Assembly: GCF_000242915.1 (NCBI RefSeq)
Contig: NZ_AFRZ01000001.1
Span: 1-64,000, forward strand
DNA from: Sulfurimonas gotlandica GD1
GTDB taxonomy: Bacteria; Campylobacterota; Campylobacteria; Campylobacterales; Sulfurimonadaceae
DNA length: 64,000 nucleotides
Direction: 5' to 3'
How positions within the stretch are numbered: the first letter of the stretch is position 1; each line of letters begins with the position of its first letter. The notes below the pieces were generated by a model that did no database searches, was not told the origin of the DNA, and saw only the letters and a program-made list of their open reading frames with translations. Positions 45,422-54,696 of this stretch are shown here, piece after piece. The position numbers and the translations under genes are program-made.

Positions 45422-45925
45422 ATGATGAAATTATTGATAACATTTACATTAATATTAACTACACTTTTCTCTTATGAAATAGTTTTAGGTAAATCATCCA
45501 ACAAAGATAAAAAAGTCACAGAGTCTAAGCCAAAAATAGCTTTAGTTAGAGATGATTCAAAAGAGTTGGTAATAGATAAGAATACAGGTTTGATGTGGCA
45601 AGATAATATTGATGCTAAAACTATAAGAAAAAATCGCAAAGATGCAAAACAGTATTGTCGAAGTCTTGTTTTTGCTGGGTATGATGACTGGTATTTACCA
45701 AGGCTTAAAGAACTAAAATCTATAGTAGATGAAAGCAAATATGACCCAGCTATAAAGTTTGGATTTAAAAATATCCAATCTTATCATTATTGGACATCTT
45801 CCCCAAACCTATCCGCGAATATTATAAATGTAATAAATATTGACTTTAAAAATGGTCAAACATATAAGACTAACAGAAGAGGTAGGTGTAATATTAGATG
45901 CGTTAGAGGTAAATATAATCTTTAA
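45422..45925 (+). CDS. Exported DUF1566 (Lcl) domain protein
   Basis: A 167-residue protein with a signal peptide (1-18) and a DUF1566 domain: NTGLMWQDN, DAKQYCRSLVFAGYDDWYLPRLKELKSI, YWTSSP and a closing CNIRCVRG. The family is found in surface and secreted proteins with a C-type-lectin-like fold, and often binds extracellular ligands. The single domain here may act in the periplasm. Alone between two cytochrome genes. Confidence 0.85.
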   Translation: MMKLLITFTLILTTLFSYEIVLGKSSNKDKKVTESKPKIALVRDDSKELVIDKNTGLMWQDNIDAKTIRKNRKDAKQYCRSLVFAGYDDWYLPRLKELKSIVDESKYDPAIKFGFKNIQSYHYWTSSPNLSANIINVINIDFKNGQTYKTNRRGRCNIRCVRGKYNL

Positions 45926-45974
45926 TATAATCTTTTAGATATAATTGCATCATTATAAATACTGAGGTTTTTAG

Positions 45975-46337
45975 TTGCGTTTTTTACTACTTATTTTACT
46001 GACTTTCACACTTTCTTACGCCTCTTCATCTTACGAACTTGGCAAAAAACTCTATATGGAAAAAGGGTGTTTTTCTTGTCATGGTTCTAAGCTTGAAGGG
46101 ATGCATATGTATCCTCGTCTTGCCAATCGTGCGAGAGGATTTCTTACATACAAACTCAAACGATTTCGTGACAAAAAATCAGATAACCAACAACAAGAGA
46201 TGATGATAGCTTTTGCTACTTCACTAAGCGATGCCGATATAGAGAACTTAGTAACTTATATGACAGACTATGTTGAAGACAAAAATGGGGAGAGATATGA
46301 TGACACTTATCATACACATGGAGACGGTGGATCATGA
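45975..46337 (+). CDS. Monohaem cytochrome c
   Basis: A 120-residue periplasmic cytochrome: signal peptide 1-16, CFSCHG haem site near residue 32, and MHMYPRLANRA with probable Met ligand. It resembles the short class I cytochromes c-553/c4 half. Start is TTG at 45975 with TGAGG upstream. The stop overlaps the lpxB ATG (ATGA), so it shares a transcript with the lipid A genes, though the functional link is unclear. Confidence 0.82.
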   Translation: MRFLLLILLTFTLSYASSSYELGKKLYMEKGCFSCHGSKLEGMHMYPRLANRARGFLTYKLKRFRDKKSDNQQQEMMIAFATSLSDADIENLVTYMTDYVEDKNGERYDDTYHTHGDGGS

Positions 46338-47389
46338 AAGTATTAGTTAGTGCCTTAGAACATTCGGCAAATATGCATCTGAAGTCTCTCAAAAAAGAGC
46401 TTAGTGATGAAACAGAGTTTATCGGGATATTTGACAGTGACTTGGGTGATTCTATAGTAGACCTGAGAAGTTTAGCAATCATGGGTTTTGTAGATGCCAT
46501 AAAAAAGCTACGCTACTTTTTCAAGCTAAACGCTCAGATGGTAGACTTAGCCCAAGATGCGGACAAAGTCTTGCTTATAGACTCATCAGGCTTTAATCTT
46601 CCACTGGCTAAAAAGATAAAAAAACGTTACCCAAATAAAGAGATAATCTACTATATCTTACCTCAGGCTTGGGCATGGAAGAAAAAGCGTATTCCTGTGC
46701 TAGAACGTACAATAGACCATTTAGCATCTATACTTCCTTTTGAGAAGAACTACTACTCAAAAAATGCTCCCATAACTTACGTTGGGCATCCACTGCTTGA
46801 TATCATTAAAGAGTTTAAACAAGAACTTAGTAGTAATGTAAAAAGTGTTGCTTTTATGCCTGGAAGTCGTAAGGGCGAGATAAAAAAACTCATGCCAATT
46901 TTTGAGAAAGTAAGCCGTAAACTTGGGGTTGAATCGACTATTATAATTCCAAAACACTTCACAAAAGAAGATATAAAAGAGCTTTATGGTACCCTTTCAG
47001 GTTTTAAAATAGCTCACGATGCACATAAGACTCTTTATGAAGCGGACTTTGCGTTTATCTGTAGTGGAACGGCAACACTTGAAGCAGCACTCATAGGAAC
47101 TCCTTTCGTGCTTAGCTACATTGCCAAACCGTTAGACTACTTCATAGCGTCTAAACTGGTTAAACTAAGCCATATCGGTCTTAGTAACATCATGTTTACA
47201 CAGTTTAATGACAGGGACTTGCATCCGGAATTTATTCAAGAAGATGTAACAGCAGATAATCTCATCAAAGCTTTTAACGAGTATGACAGAAGTACATTTT
47301 TAGATGATTCAAAAAGTCTAAGAGCCTACTTAAAACACGGTAGTTCAAAAAACATAGCAGCAATTATAGAGGACAAAAATGAAAATTAA
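46334..47389 (+). CDS. lpxB: Lipid-A-disaccharide synthase
   Basis: Joins UDP-2,3-diacyl sugar and lipid X to form the lipid A disaccharide at the inner membrane. 351 residues, slightly shorter than E. coli LpxB. ALEHSANMHLKSL, PQAWAWKKKR, MPGSRKGEIKKLMP and CSGTATLEAALIGTPFVLSY are the conserved glycosyltransferase-19 motifs. First of a four-gene lipid A block with gnnB, gnnA and an lpxA-like gene. Confidence 0.94.
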   Translation: MKVLVSALEHSANMHLKSLKKELSDETEFIGIFDSDLGDSIVDLRSLAIMGFVDAIKKLRYFFKLNAQMVDLAQDADKVLLIDSSGFNLPLAKKIKKRYPNKEIIYYILPQAWAWKKKRIPVLERTIDHLASILPFEKNYYSKNAPITYVGHPLLDIIKEFKQELSSNVKSVAFMPGSRKGEIKKLMPIFEKVSRKLGVESTIIIPKHFTKEDIKELYGTLSGFKIAHDAHKTLYEADFAFICSGTATLEAALIGTPFVLSYIAKPLDYFIASKLVKLSHIGLSNIMFTQFNDRDLHPEFIQEDVTADNLIKAFNEYDRSTFLDDSKSLRAYLKHGSSKNIAAIIEDKNEN

Positions 47390-48473
47390 TTTTATAGACT
47401 TACAAGCACAATATTTAGAGTATCAATCAGAGATAGACAGTGAAGTTTTAGAAGTATTTAGCTCGGCTCAGTTTATAGGCGGAGAAAAATTAAACACGCT
47501 TGAAAGAGACTTAGCAACTTATACTGGTGCAGAACACGCTATCGGTTGTAGTAGTGGAACTGACGCTCTTTTACTAGCTCTAATGGCTTTAGACATTGGA
47601 CAAGGTGACGAAGTTATAACAACTCCTTTTACATTTATTGCTACAGCTGAAGTTATTGCTTTTTTAGGTGCTAAACCTGTATTTGTTGATATTGACGAAG
47701 AGAGCTACAACATTGATCCTACTAAAATAGAGAATGTTATTACAGATAAGACTAAAGCTATTATGCCTGTTTCACTTTACGGTCAGTGTGCGGACATGGA
47801 TGCTATCAATGAGATAGCTAAAAAACATGACATTCCTGTAATAGAAGATGCATGTCAGAGTTTTGGTGCAACTTACAAGGGTAAAAAATCTTGTAACCTT
47901 TCAACTATAGGTTGTACAAGTTTCTTCCCGTCTAAACCACTTGGTGCTTACGGTGACGGTGGAGCAATCTTCACAAATGATGATGAACTTGCAACTAAGA
48001 TGAGAATGCTTCTAAATCACGGTCAAAATGAAAGATATAAACACAAATACATCGGTATCAATGGGCGTCTAGATGCTGTTCAAGCTGCAGTTTTAAATGT
48101 AAAACTAAAACATTTTGACAAAGAAGTAAAAGCTCGTGATGATATTGGAAGTAGATACAGCGACCTTTTAGAAGATGCTAATGTTATAACTCCTAGTATT
48201 GCACAAGATTGCACAAGTGTATATGCACAGTACTCTGTAAGAGCTAAAGACAGAGAAGAGTTAGTGGCTAAACTAAGTGCTTTAGAGATTCCAACTGCTG
48301 TTCACTACCCTGTTCCACTTCACCTCCAAGAAGCATTTATATATCTTGGATATAAAGAGGGAGACTTCCCTATAAGCGAAGTAGTATCAACTCAAATCAT
48401 GTCACTTCCTATGAGCCCATATCTTACAGAGGCTCAACAAGACTTTATTGTTAAGTCAATAAAAGGCGAATAA
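47379..48473 (+). CDS. gnnB: DegT-family sugar aminotransferase, GnnB-like
   Basis: A 364-residue PLP-dependent transaminase. [13 protein letters not shown] binds cofactor phosphate, and the Schiff-base lysine is Lys186 in [14 protein letters not shown]. Beside gnnA and lpxB it most likely aminates the 3-keto sugar from GnnA to give UDP-2-acetamido-3-amino-glucose, as in Acidithiobacillus, Leptospira and Campylobacter. That leads to amide-linked lipid A acyl chains. Other DegT enzymes act on surface sugars, so the assignment rests on context. Overlaps lpxB by 11 bases. Confidence 0.85.
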   Translation: MKINFIDLQAQYLEYQSEIDSEVLEVFSSAQFIGGEKLNTLERDLATYTGAEHAIGCSSGTDALLLALMALDIGQGDEVITTPFTFIATAEVIAFLGAKPVFVDIDEESYNIDPTKIENVITDKTKAIMPVSLYGQCADMDAINEIAKKHDIPVIEDACQSFGATYKGKKSCNLSTIGCTSFFPSKPLGAYGDGGAIFTNDDELATKMRMLLNHGQNERYKHKYIGINGRLDAVQAAVLNVKLKHFDKEVKARDDIGSRYSDLLEDANVITPSIAQDCTSVYAQYSVRAKDREELVAKLSALEIPTAVHYPVPLHLQEAFIYLGYKEGDFPISEVVSTQIMSLPMSPYLTEAQQDFIVKSIKGE

Positions 48474-49384
48474 TGCAAAACATAGCAATAGTCGGTTTAG
48501 GTGTAATGGGTAAAAACCACTACAAAACTCTAAAAAATGTAGAAGGTGCAAAAATAGTCGGTCTCTGTGATGTGCATCATAGCAATGAGTATAAAGAACC
48601 ATTTTTTACAGACTTTGAGACTATGATAATTGAGACTAAACCAGATGCAGTTATCATCGTAACACCTACATTTTTACATAAAGAGACTGCTCTTATCTGT
48701 GCTAAACACGATGTGCATATGTTTATAGAAAAACCTGCTGCTTCAAGTGTAGAAGATGCCAAGATAATGGCAGAAGCTATAAGAGCAAAAAACCTTAAAA
48801 GCTGTGTTGGTCATATTGAGAGATACAATCCTGTTGTTAAGGCTCTTATAAATGAAATATCAAAACATGAGGTTTTATCTATATCTATTACTCGTAGTGG
48901 AGCATTTCCTGAGAGAATCGCAGATGTTGGAATTTTAACTGATTTATCTGTTCATGATAGTGATCTTATTAGATTTATCACTCAAAAAAATATAGTTAAA
49001 AGTGCAGTTTTTAAATCTCAAAAAATCCACAAAACACATGAAGATAATGCCATCTTAGCATTTGAGCTTGAAGGCTCAGTTGTTGGTGACATTACAACAA
49101 ACTGGTTAACTCCATATAGAAAAAGAAGTATTGCCGTAGCTTGTAGAGTAGATGCCAACAGTAAGATAAAATACTTTGAAGCTGACCTGCTTTCTCAAAC
49201 ACTAAAAGAGAGAATCAACATAGATGCTTCGTCTCATACAACAAGAAACTGTTTTGTTGCTAGAAGCAATGCTCTTAGTGATGAGCTTGAAGCATTTGTT
49301 AACTATCTTAATACTGGTAACATTGGCTCTTTGGCTACAGTAGAAGACAGCATAATCACACTGGAGATCGCAAATGATTCATGA
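48473..49384 (+). CDS. gnnA: Gfo/Idh/MocA oxidoreductase, GnnA-like
   Basis: A 303-residue NAD-dependent sugar dehydrogenase. The N-terminal Rossmann motif is [12 protein letters not shown], with the family EKP in FIEKPAA and [13 protein letters not shown] at the catalytic region. With GnnB it would oxidise the 3-hydroxyl of UDP-GlcNAc before transamination. The TAATG overlap with gnnB shows tight coupling. Substrate assignment comes from neighbours. Confidence 0.85.
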   Translation: MQNIAIVGLGVMGKNHYKTLKNVEGAKIVGLCDVHHSNEYKEPFFTDFETMIIETKPDAVIIVTPTFLHKETALICAKHDVHMFIEKPAASSVEDAKIMAEAIRAKNLKSCVGHIERYNPVVKALINEISKHEVLSISITRSGAFPERIADVGILTDLSVHDSDLIRFITQKNIVKSAVFKSQKIHKTHEDNAILAFELEGSVVGDITTNWLTPYRKRSIAVACRVDANSKIKYFEADLLSQTLKERINIDASSHTTRNCFVARSNALSDELEAFVNYLNTGNIGSLATVEDSIITLEIANDS

Positions 49385-50108
49385 GAGCTCAATAATAGAA
49401 GATGGTGCTAAAATAGCAGATGATGTAACAATAGGACCGTTTTGTAATATTGGCAAAGATGTAGAACTAAAGTCTGGATGTATTTTGGAATCAAACATCA
49501 TACTAAAAGGTAAACTTACACTTAGCGAAAATGTAAGAGTATTTAGTTTTACAACAATTGGTAATGATACTTCTGACATTGAAGTAGGTGAAAAAACTCA
49601 TATTAGAGAGTTTGTACAACTTGGTGCTCAAGAAAGAGAAGATGGAACTAATAAAAAGATAACTATCGGTGCGAATAACTTCCTTATGGGATATGTTCAA
49701 ATCCTTAACGGTGTAAGCACTGGAGACTTTTGTATTCTTACAAATGCCGTTAGACTTTATGAAGATGTTAAGTGTGAAGAGAGAGTGATTGTTGGTGGTC
49801 TTAGTACTATAGAAGCAGGCAACACTATCGGAACTGGTGTAATGATTGGTGGAGCTTCTTGTGTTGACCATGACATTCCGCCATTTACTCTTGTAGAGGG
49901 CAACAAAGCAACTGTAAAAGGTTTAAATGTTGTAGGTCTTAGAAGAAGACTTGAAAACAAAGATGACATAGAGAAAATCAAAACTATTTTCAAACAGATT
50001 CTAGGTGATGTAGTTGATAAAGAGCTGGCATCTGACATAGCTATAAAACATGAGAACGAGTACGCCAGAAAATTTGCTTCGTTTATCTCAACGAGTAATA
50101 TTAAGTAA
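49374..50108 (+). CDS. LpxA-like acyltransferase with altered active site
   Basis: A 244-residue left-handed beta-helix protein. The hexapeptide repeats and C-terminal [12 protein letters not shown] are those of UDP-GlcNAc acyltransferase LpxA. At the position of the catalytic histidine motif (HIAHDC in E. coli) it reads QILNGV, so both histidines are gone. It therefore either uses another mechanism, serves a different acyl or acetyl transfer, or is regulatory. Its location after gnnA links it to the diamino-sugar lipid A branch. It overlaps gnnA by 11 bases. Confidence 0.8.
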   Translation: MIHESSIIEDGAKIADDVTIGPFCNIGKDVELKSGCILESNIILKGKLTLSENVRVFSFTTIGNDTSDIEVGEKTHIREFVQLGAQEREDGTNKKITIGANNFLMGYVQILNGVSTGDFCILTNAVRLYEDVKCEERVIVGGLSTIEAGNTIGTGVMIGGASCVDHDIPPFTLVEGNKATVKGLNVVGLRRRLENKDDIEKIKTIFKQILGDVVDKELASDIAIKHENEYARKFASFISTSNIK

Positions 50109-50114
50109 CTTAGA

Positions 50115-50149
50115 GTTAAAGCCTGCTACTACTTAGCTGCTGCTTTAAC
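50115..50149. terminator. Hairpin between convergent lpxA-like and thioredoxin genes
   Basis: gttaaagc (50115-50122) and gctttaac (50142-50149) form an 8-bp stem with a 19-base loop, followed by ctctttt. It spans the 20-bp gap and the end of the convergent thioredoxin gene and may end transcription from the left. Confidence 0.5.
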
Positions 50150-50521
50150 CTCTTTTAGTTTATCAGAAAAATCTTTCTTATTTACACCACCATCGATTCT
50201 ACCTATTTTTTTCTCATGTTTATTTAAAAAGTGGAATGTCGGTGTTCCCATATATGTTAAATCATCATTTGGTATAAAACCTTTATATATATCTATATGA
50301 ACAGGAATAAAATCTTTGTAAAGCTCTTTTAAAACTACATCATCATCAAATACTATATCTTCCATATATTCACAAGCTACACAATTTTCTCTACTTAACA
50401 TTACCATGATAATTTTATTTTCTTTTTTGGCAAGTTCTAAGGCATCATCATACTCAACCCATTTTATTTCAGCAAACAGGGAACTAATCAATAAACTTAT
50501 TATTAATATTATTTTTTTCAT
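50129..50521 (-). CDS. Periplasmic thioredoxin-like protein
   Basis: A 130-residue protein: signal peptide 1-17, then a thioredoxin fold with active site ENCVACEYM and cis-Pro in MGTPTFHF. The WVEYDDALELAKKENK start is typical of SoxW-type and DUF255-like thioredoxins. It begins 10 bases after dsbD, so it is probably reduced by DsbD and passes electrons to periplasmic thiols, perhaps SoxY or cytochrome apoproteins. Confidence 0.85.
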   Translation of the reverse strand: MKKIILIISLLISSLFAEIKWVEYDDALELAKKENKIIMVMLSRENCVACEYMEDIVFDDDVVLKELYKDFIPVHIDIYKGFIPNDDLTYMGTPTFHFLNKHEKKIGRIDGGVNKKDFSDKLKEVKAAAK

Positions 50522-50531
50522 TTTTTCTCTT

Positions 50532-52325
50532 TTATATCTTATTCAAGTGTGTCAAAAACTCATCTGGTTCTATAAAACCTATGATAGTTTTAGACTTTAT
50601 AACTTTAGAGTCTTTATCAAAAAAGAGTATTGCCGGAGGGCCGAATACTCCATACTTTTTACTTAAGTCTTTTTGCTCTTTTTTGTTATCTGTAACATCT
50701 GCTTGTATTAGAATAAACTCATCCATCTTATTTTTAACACTCTCATTTGCAAATGTAACTTCTTCTAACTCTTTGCATGATGTACACCAGTCAGCGTAAA
50801 AATCAAGCATTATCTTTTTGCCTTTATGCTTAGACAAAAGCTCATCCAACTCTGCGATTGAAGTTACTTTAACAAACTCAGTATGTTTTCTCTCTATTTT
50901 AGTAACAGTAGACACTACTTGTGGCTTTAGAAATGATAATGGCTTGATCATACTTGTTGAGCCGCCTAAAACACCTATAAAAAGAGCTACTGAGTATATA
51001 AACATTATTACTGCGACACTTCTTTTAAATATATGTGAATCTTTATCAAAAGTACCTAAATAAATAGCAAAACCAATACCCAGCATAGAGTAAAGTATCA
51101 TAGTTACATATACGTCAGCTACACGTTCTAGCATCCATACAGCAACTCCTAGCATCATAACACCAAAGATTGCACTAACCATAGTCATCCATGCACCAGG
51201 CTTAGGCATAAACTTACCTGCACTTACACCAACTATGATAAGAGGAATACCCATACCGATACTCATAGAGAAAAGTGCCATACCACCAAGAACTGCATCT
51301 CCAGTTTGACCTATATATACAAGAGCGCCTGCCAGTGGGGCAGCTACACAAGGCCCAACAATAAGAGCTGATAAGAATCCCATTATTGCTACACCAATAA
51401 ATCCGCTTTTATGTTTAGAAGAACTTACTTTTGAAACCAAAGAGTCAGGTAGTTTAAGCTCATAAAAACCAAACATACTAAGTGCCAGTGCTACAAAAAC
51501 ACCTGAGAATGAATAAATAACCCAAGGAGTCTGAAGAGCAGCTTGAAGGTTAGAACCAAAAAGCCCGGCTAAAACACCTGCCACTGTATAAGCAACTGCC
51601 ATAGCAAGAACATAGACCATAGAGAGCATAAATGCTTTTTTAGTTGTTATTCCATCACCCTGAGAGATAATAACTCCTGAGATAATTGGAATCATAGGGA
51701 ATACACATGGAGTGAGTGCAAGAAGTAGACCAAAGCCTAAAAATGTTAAAAGAATTACAAAGATATTTCCAGATTTAATAGTATCTGCAATAGCATCTGA
51801 CTCAGACAACTCTTCTTTAACAGGCTCTACCTTTTCTTCTTTTTTTGTCTCTATTTTTTTAACATTTAGACTTTTTAACTCTGGCTTTTTTATAGATGCT
51901 TCATCTAATTTAGATGTATCAATATCAAAGTTATAGACCGTTGTCAGAGGCTCATAACATAAACCCTGCTCAGAACAGCCCTGATAAGAAAAACTAAGCT
52001 CAATATTCTTAATTCCTGTGACGCCACTCTCTTTTTGCAGAGTTACTACAAAACTTGGTGACTCTAAGTAGACCATCTCATCATGATGCTCAACACTTTT
52101 TGGCCCATCTTTTTTAGCTATAGATATACCACTGCCCTCTTTTAGAGAAAACTTTGTCTGTTCTTCATATACATAGATATCTTTAGCAATCTTGAGAGTA
52201 ACCTCTATCTGCATCTGTGAGTTAACTTTTGCATCTGATATAAATGCCTCATCTGGCATTAAAAATTTAGGAGTAGCGGCTAAAATAAGTGTGGATGTAA
52301 AAAGGATTAAAAGTAGTTTTTTCAT
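50532..52325 (-). CDS. dsbD: Thiol:disulfide interchange protein DsbD
   Basis: Carries electrons from cytoplasmic thioredoxin across the membrane to periplasmic proteins. About 597 residues. The N-terminal immunoglobulin-like domain has GCSEQGLCYEPL. The eight-helix core has ALTPCVFPMIP and IVGPCVAAPLAG. The C-terminal thioredoxin domain has ADWCTSCKELE. The frame extends to 52352, but a TATAAT promoter (52355-52360, minus strand) lies directly before it. So ATG 52325, which starts the signal peptide MKKLLLILF, is preferred. Confidence 0.93.
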   Translation of the reverse strand: MKKLLLILFTSTLILAATPKFLMPDEAFISDAKVNSQMQIEVTLKIAKDIYVYEEQTKFSLKEGSGISIAKKDGPKSVEHHDEMVYLESPSFVVTLQKESGVTGIKNIELSFSYQGCSEQGLCYEPLTTVYNFDIDTSKLDEASIKKPELKSLNVKKIETKKEEKVEPVKEELSESDAIADTIKSGNIFVILLTFLGFGLLLALTPCVFPMIPIISGVIISQGDGITTKKAFMLSMVYVLAMAVAYTVAGVLAGLFGSNLQAALQTPWVIYSFSGVFVALALSMFGFYELKLPDSLVSKVSSSKHKSGFIGVAIMGFLSALIVGPCVAAPLAGALVYIGQTGDAVLGGMALFSMSIGMGIPLIIVGVSAGKFMPKPGAWMTMVSAIFGVMMLGVAVWMLERVADVYVTMILYSMLGIGFAIYLGTFDKDSHIFKRSVAVIMFIYSVALFIGVLGGSTSMIKPLSFLKPQVVSTVTKIERKHTEFVKVTSIAELDELLSKHKGKKIMLDFYADWCTSCKELEEVTFANESVKNKMDEFILIQADVTDNKKEQKDLSKKYGVFGPPAILFFDKDSKVIKSKTIIGFIEPDEFLTHLNKI

Positions 52326-52354
52326 ATAAATTTGCCTATTAAAATAATTCAATT

Positions 52355-52360
52355 ATTATA
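52355..52360 (-). promoter_or_regulatory. Promoter -10 box of dsbD
   Basis: TATAAT on the minus strand in ttagttataataatt. The same ttagttataat context occurs at 63929-63934 before the Cache protein gene. Its position implies transcription starts near 52348, just inside the longer reading of dsbD, which supports the downstream start. Confidence 0.5.
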
Positions 52361-52437
52361 ACTAATAAAAATGTGATATCTATTATCTTTTTTGATATAA
52401 ATGGAGTCTAAATTCGTATTGTCACAAAACTGTTACT

Positions 52438-52467
52438 ATAATTAGCAACTAAAAAGTTGCTAATTAT
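52438..52467. terminator. Perfect 13-bp palindromic hairpin after the DsrE gene
   Basis: ataattagcaact (52438-52450) is the exact reverse complement of agttgctaattat (52455-52467), with a four-base loop. The stop codon of the DsrE gene (52460-52462) lies inside it. It has no long T-run on either side, so it may protect the mRNA 3' end as well as terminate. It marks the end of the soxH-DsrE block before dsbD. Confidence 0.6.
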
Positions 52468-52927
52468 CACGAACAGGAATGTACGCAAAACCTTCATTTT
52501 GCTTGTCTATTAAACCAATAGTAGATGTTGGCACTAATTGAACAAAGTCAAATAAATTGTTTTTTTCTAACTTGTTTTTCTCCATTCCAACTTTACACAT
52601 CAAAAACTCAACATCATATGCTTCTGACATAGTAGAAATTCTTTTTTTCAAGTCTGCATGTACTTTTATAAGTTCTTTATCATCTTTATAGATAGTACCT
52701 TTAAGATCTTTTAAAAAATATCTATATGCTTCACCATGAATAACAACTGCTACTTCCAGCTCTTTTAAATTATTTCTATAGTGAGTTTTACTAACTTCGA
52801 TTCCCTTTAGAATATTCTTTTCAAACTTAGCAACACTACTTGTTGTAAGATCAATAACAACTCTTGGTGTCGCATCTTCAGCACTAAGAAGACCTATAAA
52901 CGCTAGCAATAATATGAATTTCTTCAT
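52460..52927 (-). CDS. Exported DsrE-family protein
   Basis: A 155-residue protein with a signal peptide (1-16) and a DsrE-like fold: RVVIDLTTSS, ELEVAVVIHGEAYRYFL and a conserved cysteine in VEFLMCKVGM. DsrE/DsrF-like proteins carry sulfur on such a cysteine. The exported form in a sox neighbourhood suggests periplasmic sulfur or persulfide handling. Ten bases after the DUF302 gene. Paralogue of the gene at 53891. Confidence 0.82.
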   Translation of the reverse strand: MKKFILLLAFIGLLSAEDATPRVVIDLTTSSVAKFEKNILKGIEVSKTHYRNNLKELEVAVVIHGEAYRYFLKDLKGTIYKDDKELIKVHADLKKRISTMSEAYDVEFLMCKVGMEKNKLEKNNLFDFVQLVPTSTIGLIDKQNEGFAYIPVRDN

Positions 52928-52936
52928 TATAATTCC

Positions 52937-53857
52937 TTATTCTGTTACTTCTTTTAAGATTGACTCAAAATCCTTCTGAGCTTGTTGAAGCACTGCTTTG
53001 GCTTCTTTGTCTTCAACTTTTGCACTACTCATCCAGTTGTAAACTGCCGGAAACCCAAGAACAACTTTATCCTCATCTTTTTTCTTGTATACCATCAGAG
53101 TACAAGGTGCAAATGCAGATGCTTCAGGACGTGTTTGAGATACTGTGTATATAACTTTTAATTTACAAATAGAGTAAGTAACATAAAAATCAAATGGACT
53201 CTCTACTGTTCCCTCTTTTGTCATCTCAGCATTGAAGTCCATATAGTTTGGCGTTACAAAACCAAATGGTTTAAAGCCGTTTTCTAAACCTAATTCTAGT
53301 TCTTCTTTCACACCTTCCCACTCTGCACCATCTAACTCAAATTCAAACTTAGAAACAAGTGATCTGCTCTCTTTTAAACTATCTTCACTATAGCCATGTT
53401 TTGCATTTGCAAGGGCACTTTTAATAGATTTAAGTACCTCTTTTTCTATAGTTCTTAATAGTTCATCATCAAATCCGAGAATCTTTGCTTGAGCTTCTGA
53501 TGTTAACGTAGAAACATGCAGAGTATCTTCATTTAAACCTTGATATATACCAACACCAAGTGGAGTAAATACACCGGCATCTGGATGTTTTTTCACTAAA
53601 TCCTGAGATAGTTTTGTATGATACACAGTTAAAAGTGTAAACACTTTAAAGTCAGTCTTTTGAAACTGCTTTTTAAATGGAAGATTCATCTCACTGTTGA
53701 CGGCGATACTAAAGCCATTATCTGTAAATGCTTTTTCAATTGTTGTTGGTGTAATTACACCTTTTTTATTGTCTACATCAAACAGATGCAGGTCTCCTTG
53801 TGCGAACACTATACTAGCACTAAAAAGTGCAACAAACATAAGAATTATTTTCTTCAT
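52937..53857 (-). CDS. Exported protein with two DUF302 domains
   Basis: A 306-residue protein: signal peptide 1-19, then two DUF302-type units (about 40-140, FKVFTLLTVYHTKLSQDLV and GVFTPLGVGIYQGL; about 190-290, SICKLKVIYTVSQTRPEASAFAPCTLMVYKK). The second has the P-C-T-L-x-V segment seen in the family. DUF302 function is unknown, but these genes often accompany sulfur oxidation and DsrE genes in Campylobacterota. SD AAAGGA precedes the ATG. Confidence 0.8.
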   Translation of the reverse strand: MKKIILMFVALFSASIVFAQGDLHLFDVDNKKGVITPTTIEKAFTDNGFSIAVNSEMNLPFKKQFQKTDFKVFTLLTVYHTKLSQDLVKKHPDAGVFTPLGVGIYQGLNEDTLHVSTLTSEAQAKILGFDDELLRTIEKEVLKSIKSALANAKHGYSEDSLKESRSLVSKFEFELDGAEWEGVKEELELGLENGFKPFGFVTPNYMDFNAEMTKEGTVESPFDFYVTYSICKLKVIYTVSQTRPEASAFAPCTLMVYKKKDEDKVVLGFPAVYNWMSSAKVEDKEAKAVLQQAQKDFESILKEVTE

Positions 53858-53890
53858 TTTTTTTCCTTTTATATTTTAAATTTAACCAGA

Positions 53891-54325
53891 TTAAGGGACT
53901 ATGTTGACCCAGCCCTCTTTAACTCTCTCTATCATCTCAACTATTCCAGCCGTTACGATTTGGGTATCTTCTATTAGTTCTTCTTCTTTTATATTTTTTG
54001 TCTTCATTGTGTTGCCACAAGCTACAAACTCTACATCAAGAAGTTTCAAAGCTCTTACTCTAAGTGCTATCTCTTTGTTGGCTTTTAATAGAGCTTTTAT
54101 CCCGTGATAATAAGCAACTATTCTCATCTGAACATTTTCAGGACCATAGAACTTCAGCACATTATTTGCACTACTTAGCACATGATGTATATCTTCATCA
54201 TTTGCACTTTTTATGGAAAAAACTATTTGACGTTGGTTATCAATAGCAGGTTTTGGCTCTGCAAACTCTGTTTCAGCAGATGCCAATAAAGCAAAAGTAA
54301 GTAAAACAAGTAGAAATTTAATCAT
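53891..54325 (-). CDS. Exported DsrE-family protein
   Basis: A 144-residue protein: signal peptide 1-17, then a DsrE fold with QIVFSIKSANDEDIHHVLSSANNVL, MRIVAYYHGIKALL and the probable sulfur-carrying cysteine in VEFVACGNTM. Starts with ATG overlapping the stop of the thioredoxin gene (ATGA). Likely part of the periplasmic sulfur-handling set with the neighbouring thioredoxin and SoxH-like protein. Confidence 0.83.
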   Translation of the reverse strand: MIKFLLVLLTFALLASAETEFAEPKPAIDNQRQIVFSIKSANDEDIHHVLSSANNVLKFYGPENVQMRIVAYYHGIKALLKANKEIALRVRALKLLDVEFVACGNTMKTKNIKEEELIEDTQIVTAGIVEMIERVKEGWVNIVP

Positions 54326-54696
54326 TTAATCCCCTTTGTAAGATCTTTAAAGTCCTCAATATTCCAAGAACCAGGTATTGTCTTCAATATCTTTTTATTT
54401 GAATCTACAAAATAAAAGGTAGGTGTAAAATGTACTTTTATACCTAGTGGCAACTCTTCATTGTTTAAGTTTATTTTAACAGAGATAAATCTCTCATTTA
54501 ACCACTTACTCATTTCTTTGTCTCTAAAAACATTTCTGTCCATATCTTCACAATAGTGACATCCTGTTTTAACTACATCTATCATTATGATTTTTTTACT
54601 CTGTTCTTGAAGCTTTAAAGCATCTTTATACGAGTGAAACTCAACTGATAAAAGAGAAGAAGCAGTAATAAGTAAAACGATTAGTATCTTATTCAC
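54322..54696 (-). CDS. soxW: SoxW-like periplasmic thioredoxin
   Basis: A 124-residue protein with a signal peptide (1-17) and a thioredoxin fold: active site KTGCHYCEDMDRNVF and cis-Pro in HFTPTFYF. SoxW-like thioredoxins keep the SoxY cysteine active in Paracoccus and relatives. It lies in the sox region between the MBL hydrolase (8-base overlap) and DsrE. The name is by context and fold; the protein could also serve other substrates. Confidence 0.75.
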   Translation of the reverse strand: MNKILIVLLITASSLLSVEFHSYKDALKLQEQSKKIIMIDVVKTGCHYCEDMDRNVFRDKEMSKWLNERFISVKINLNNEELPLGIKVHFTPTFYFVDSNKKILKTIPGSWNIEDFKDLTKGIK

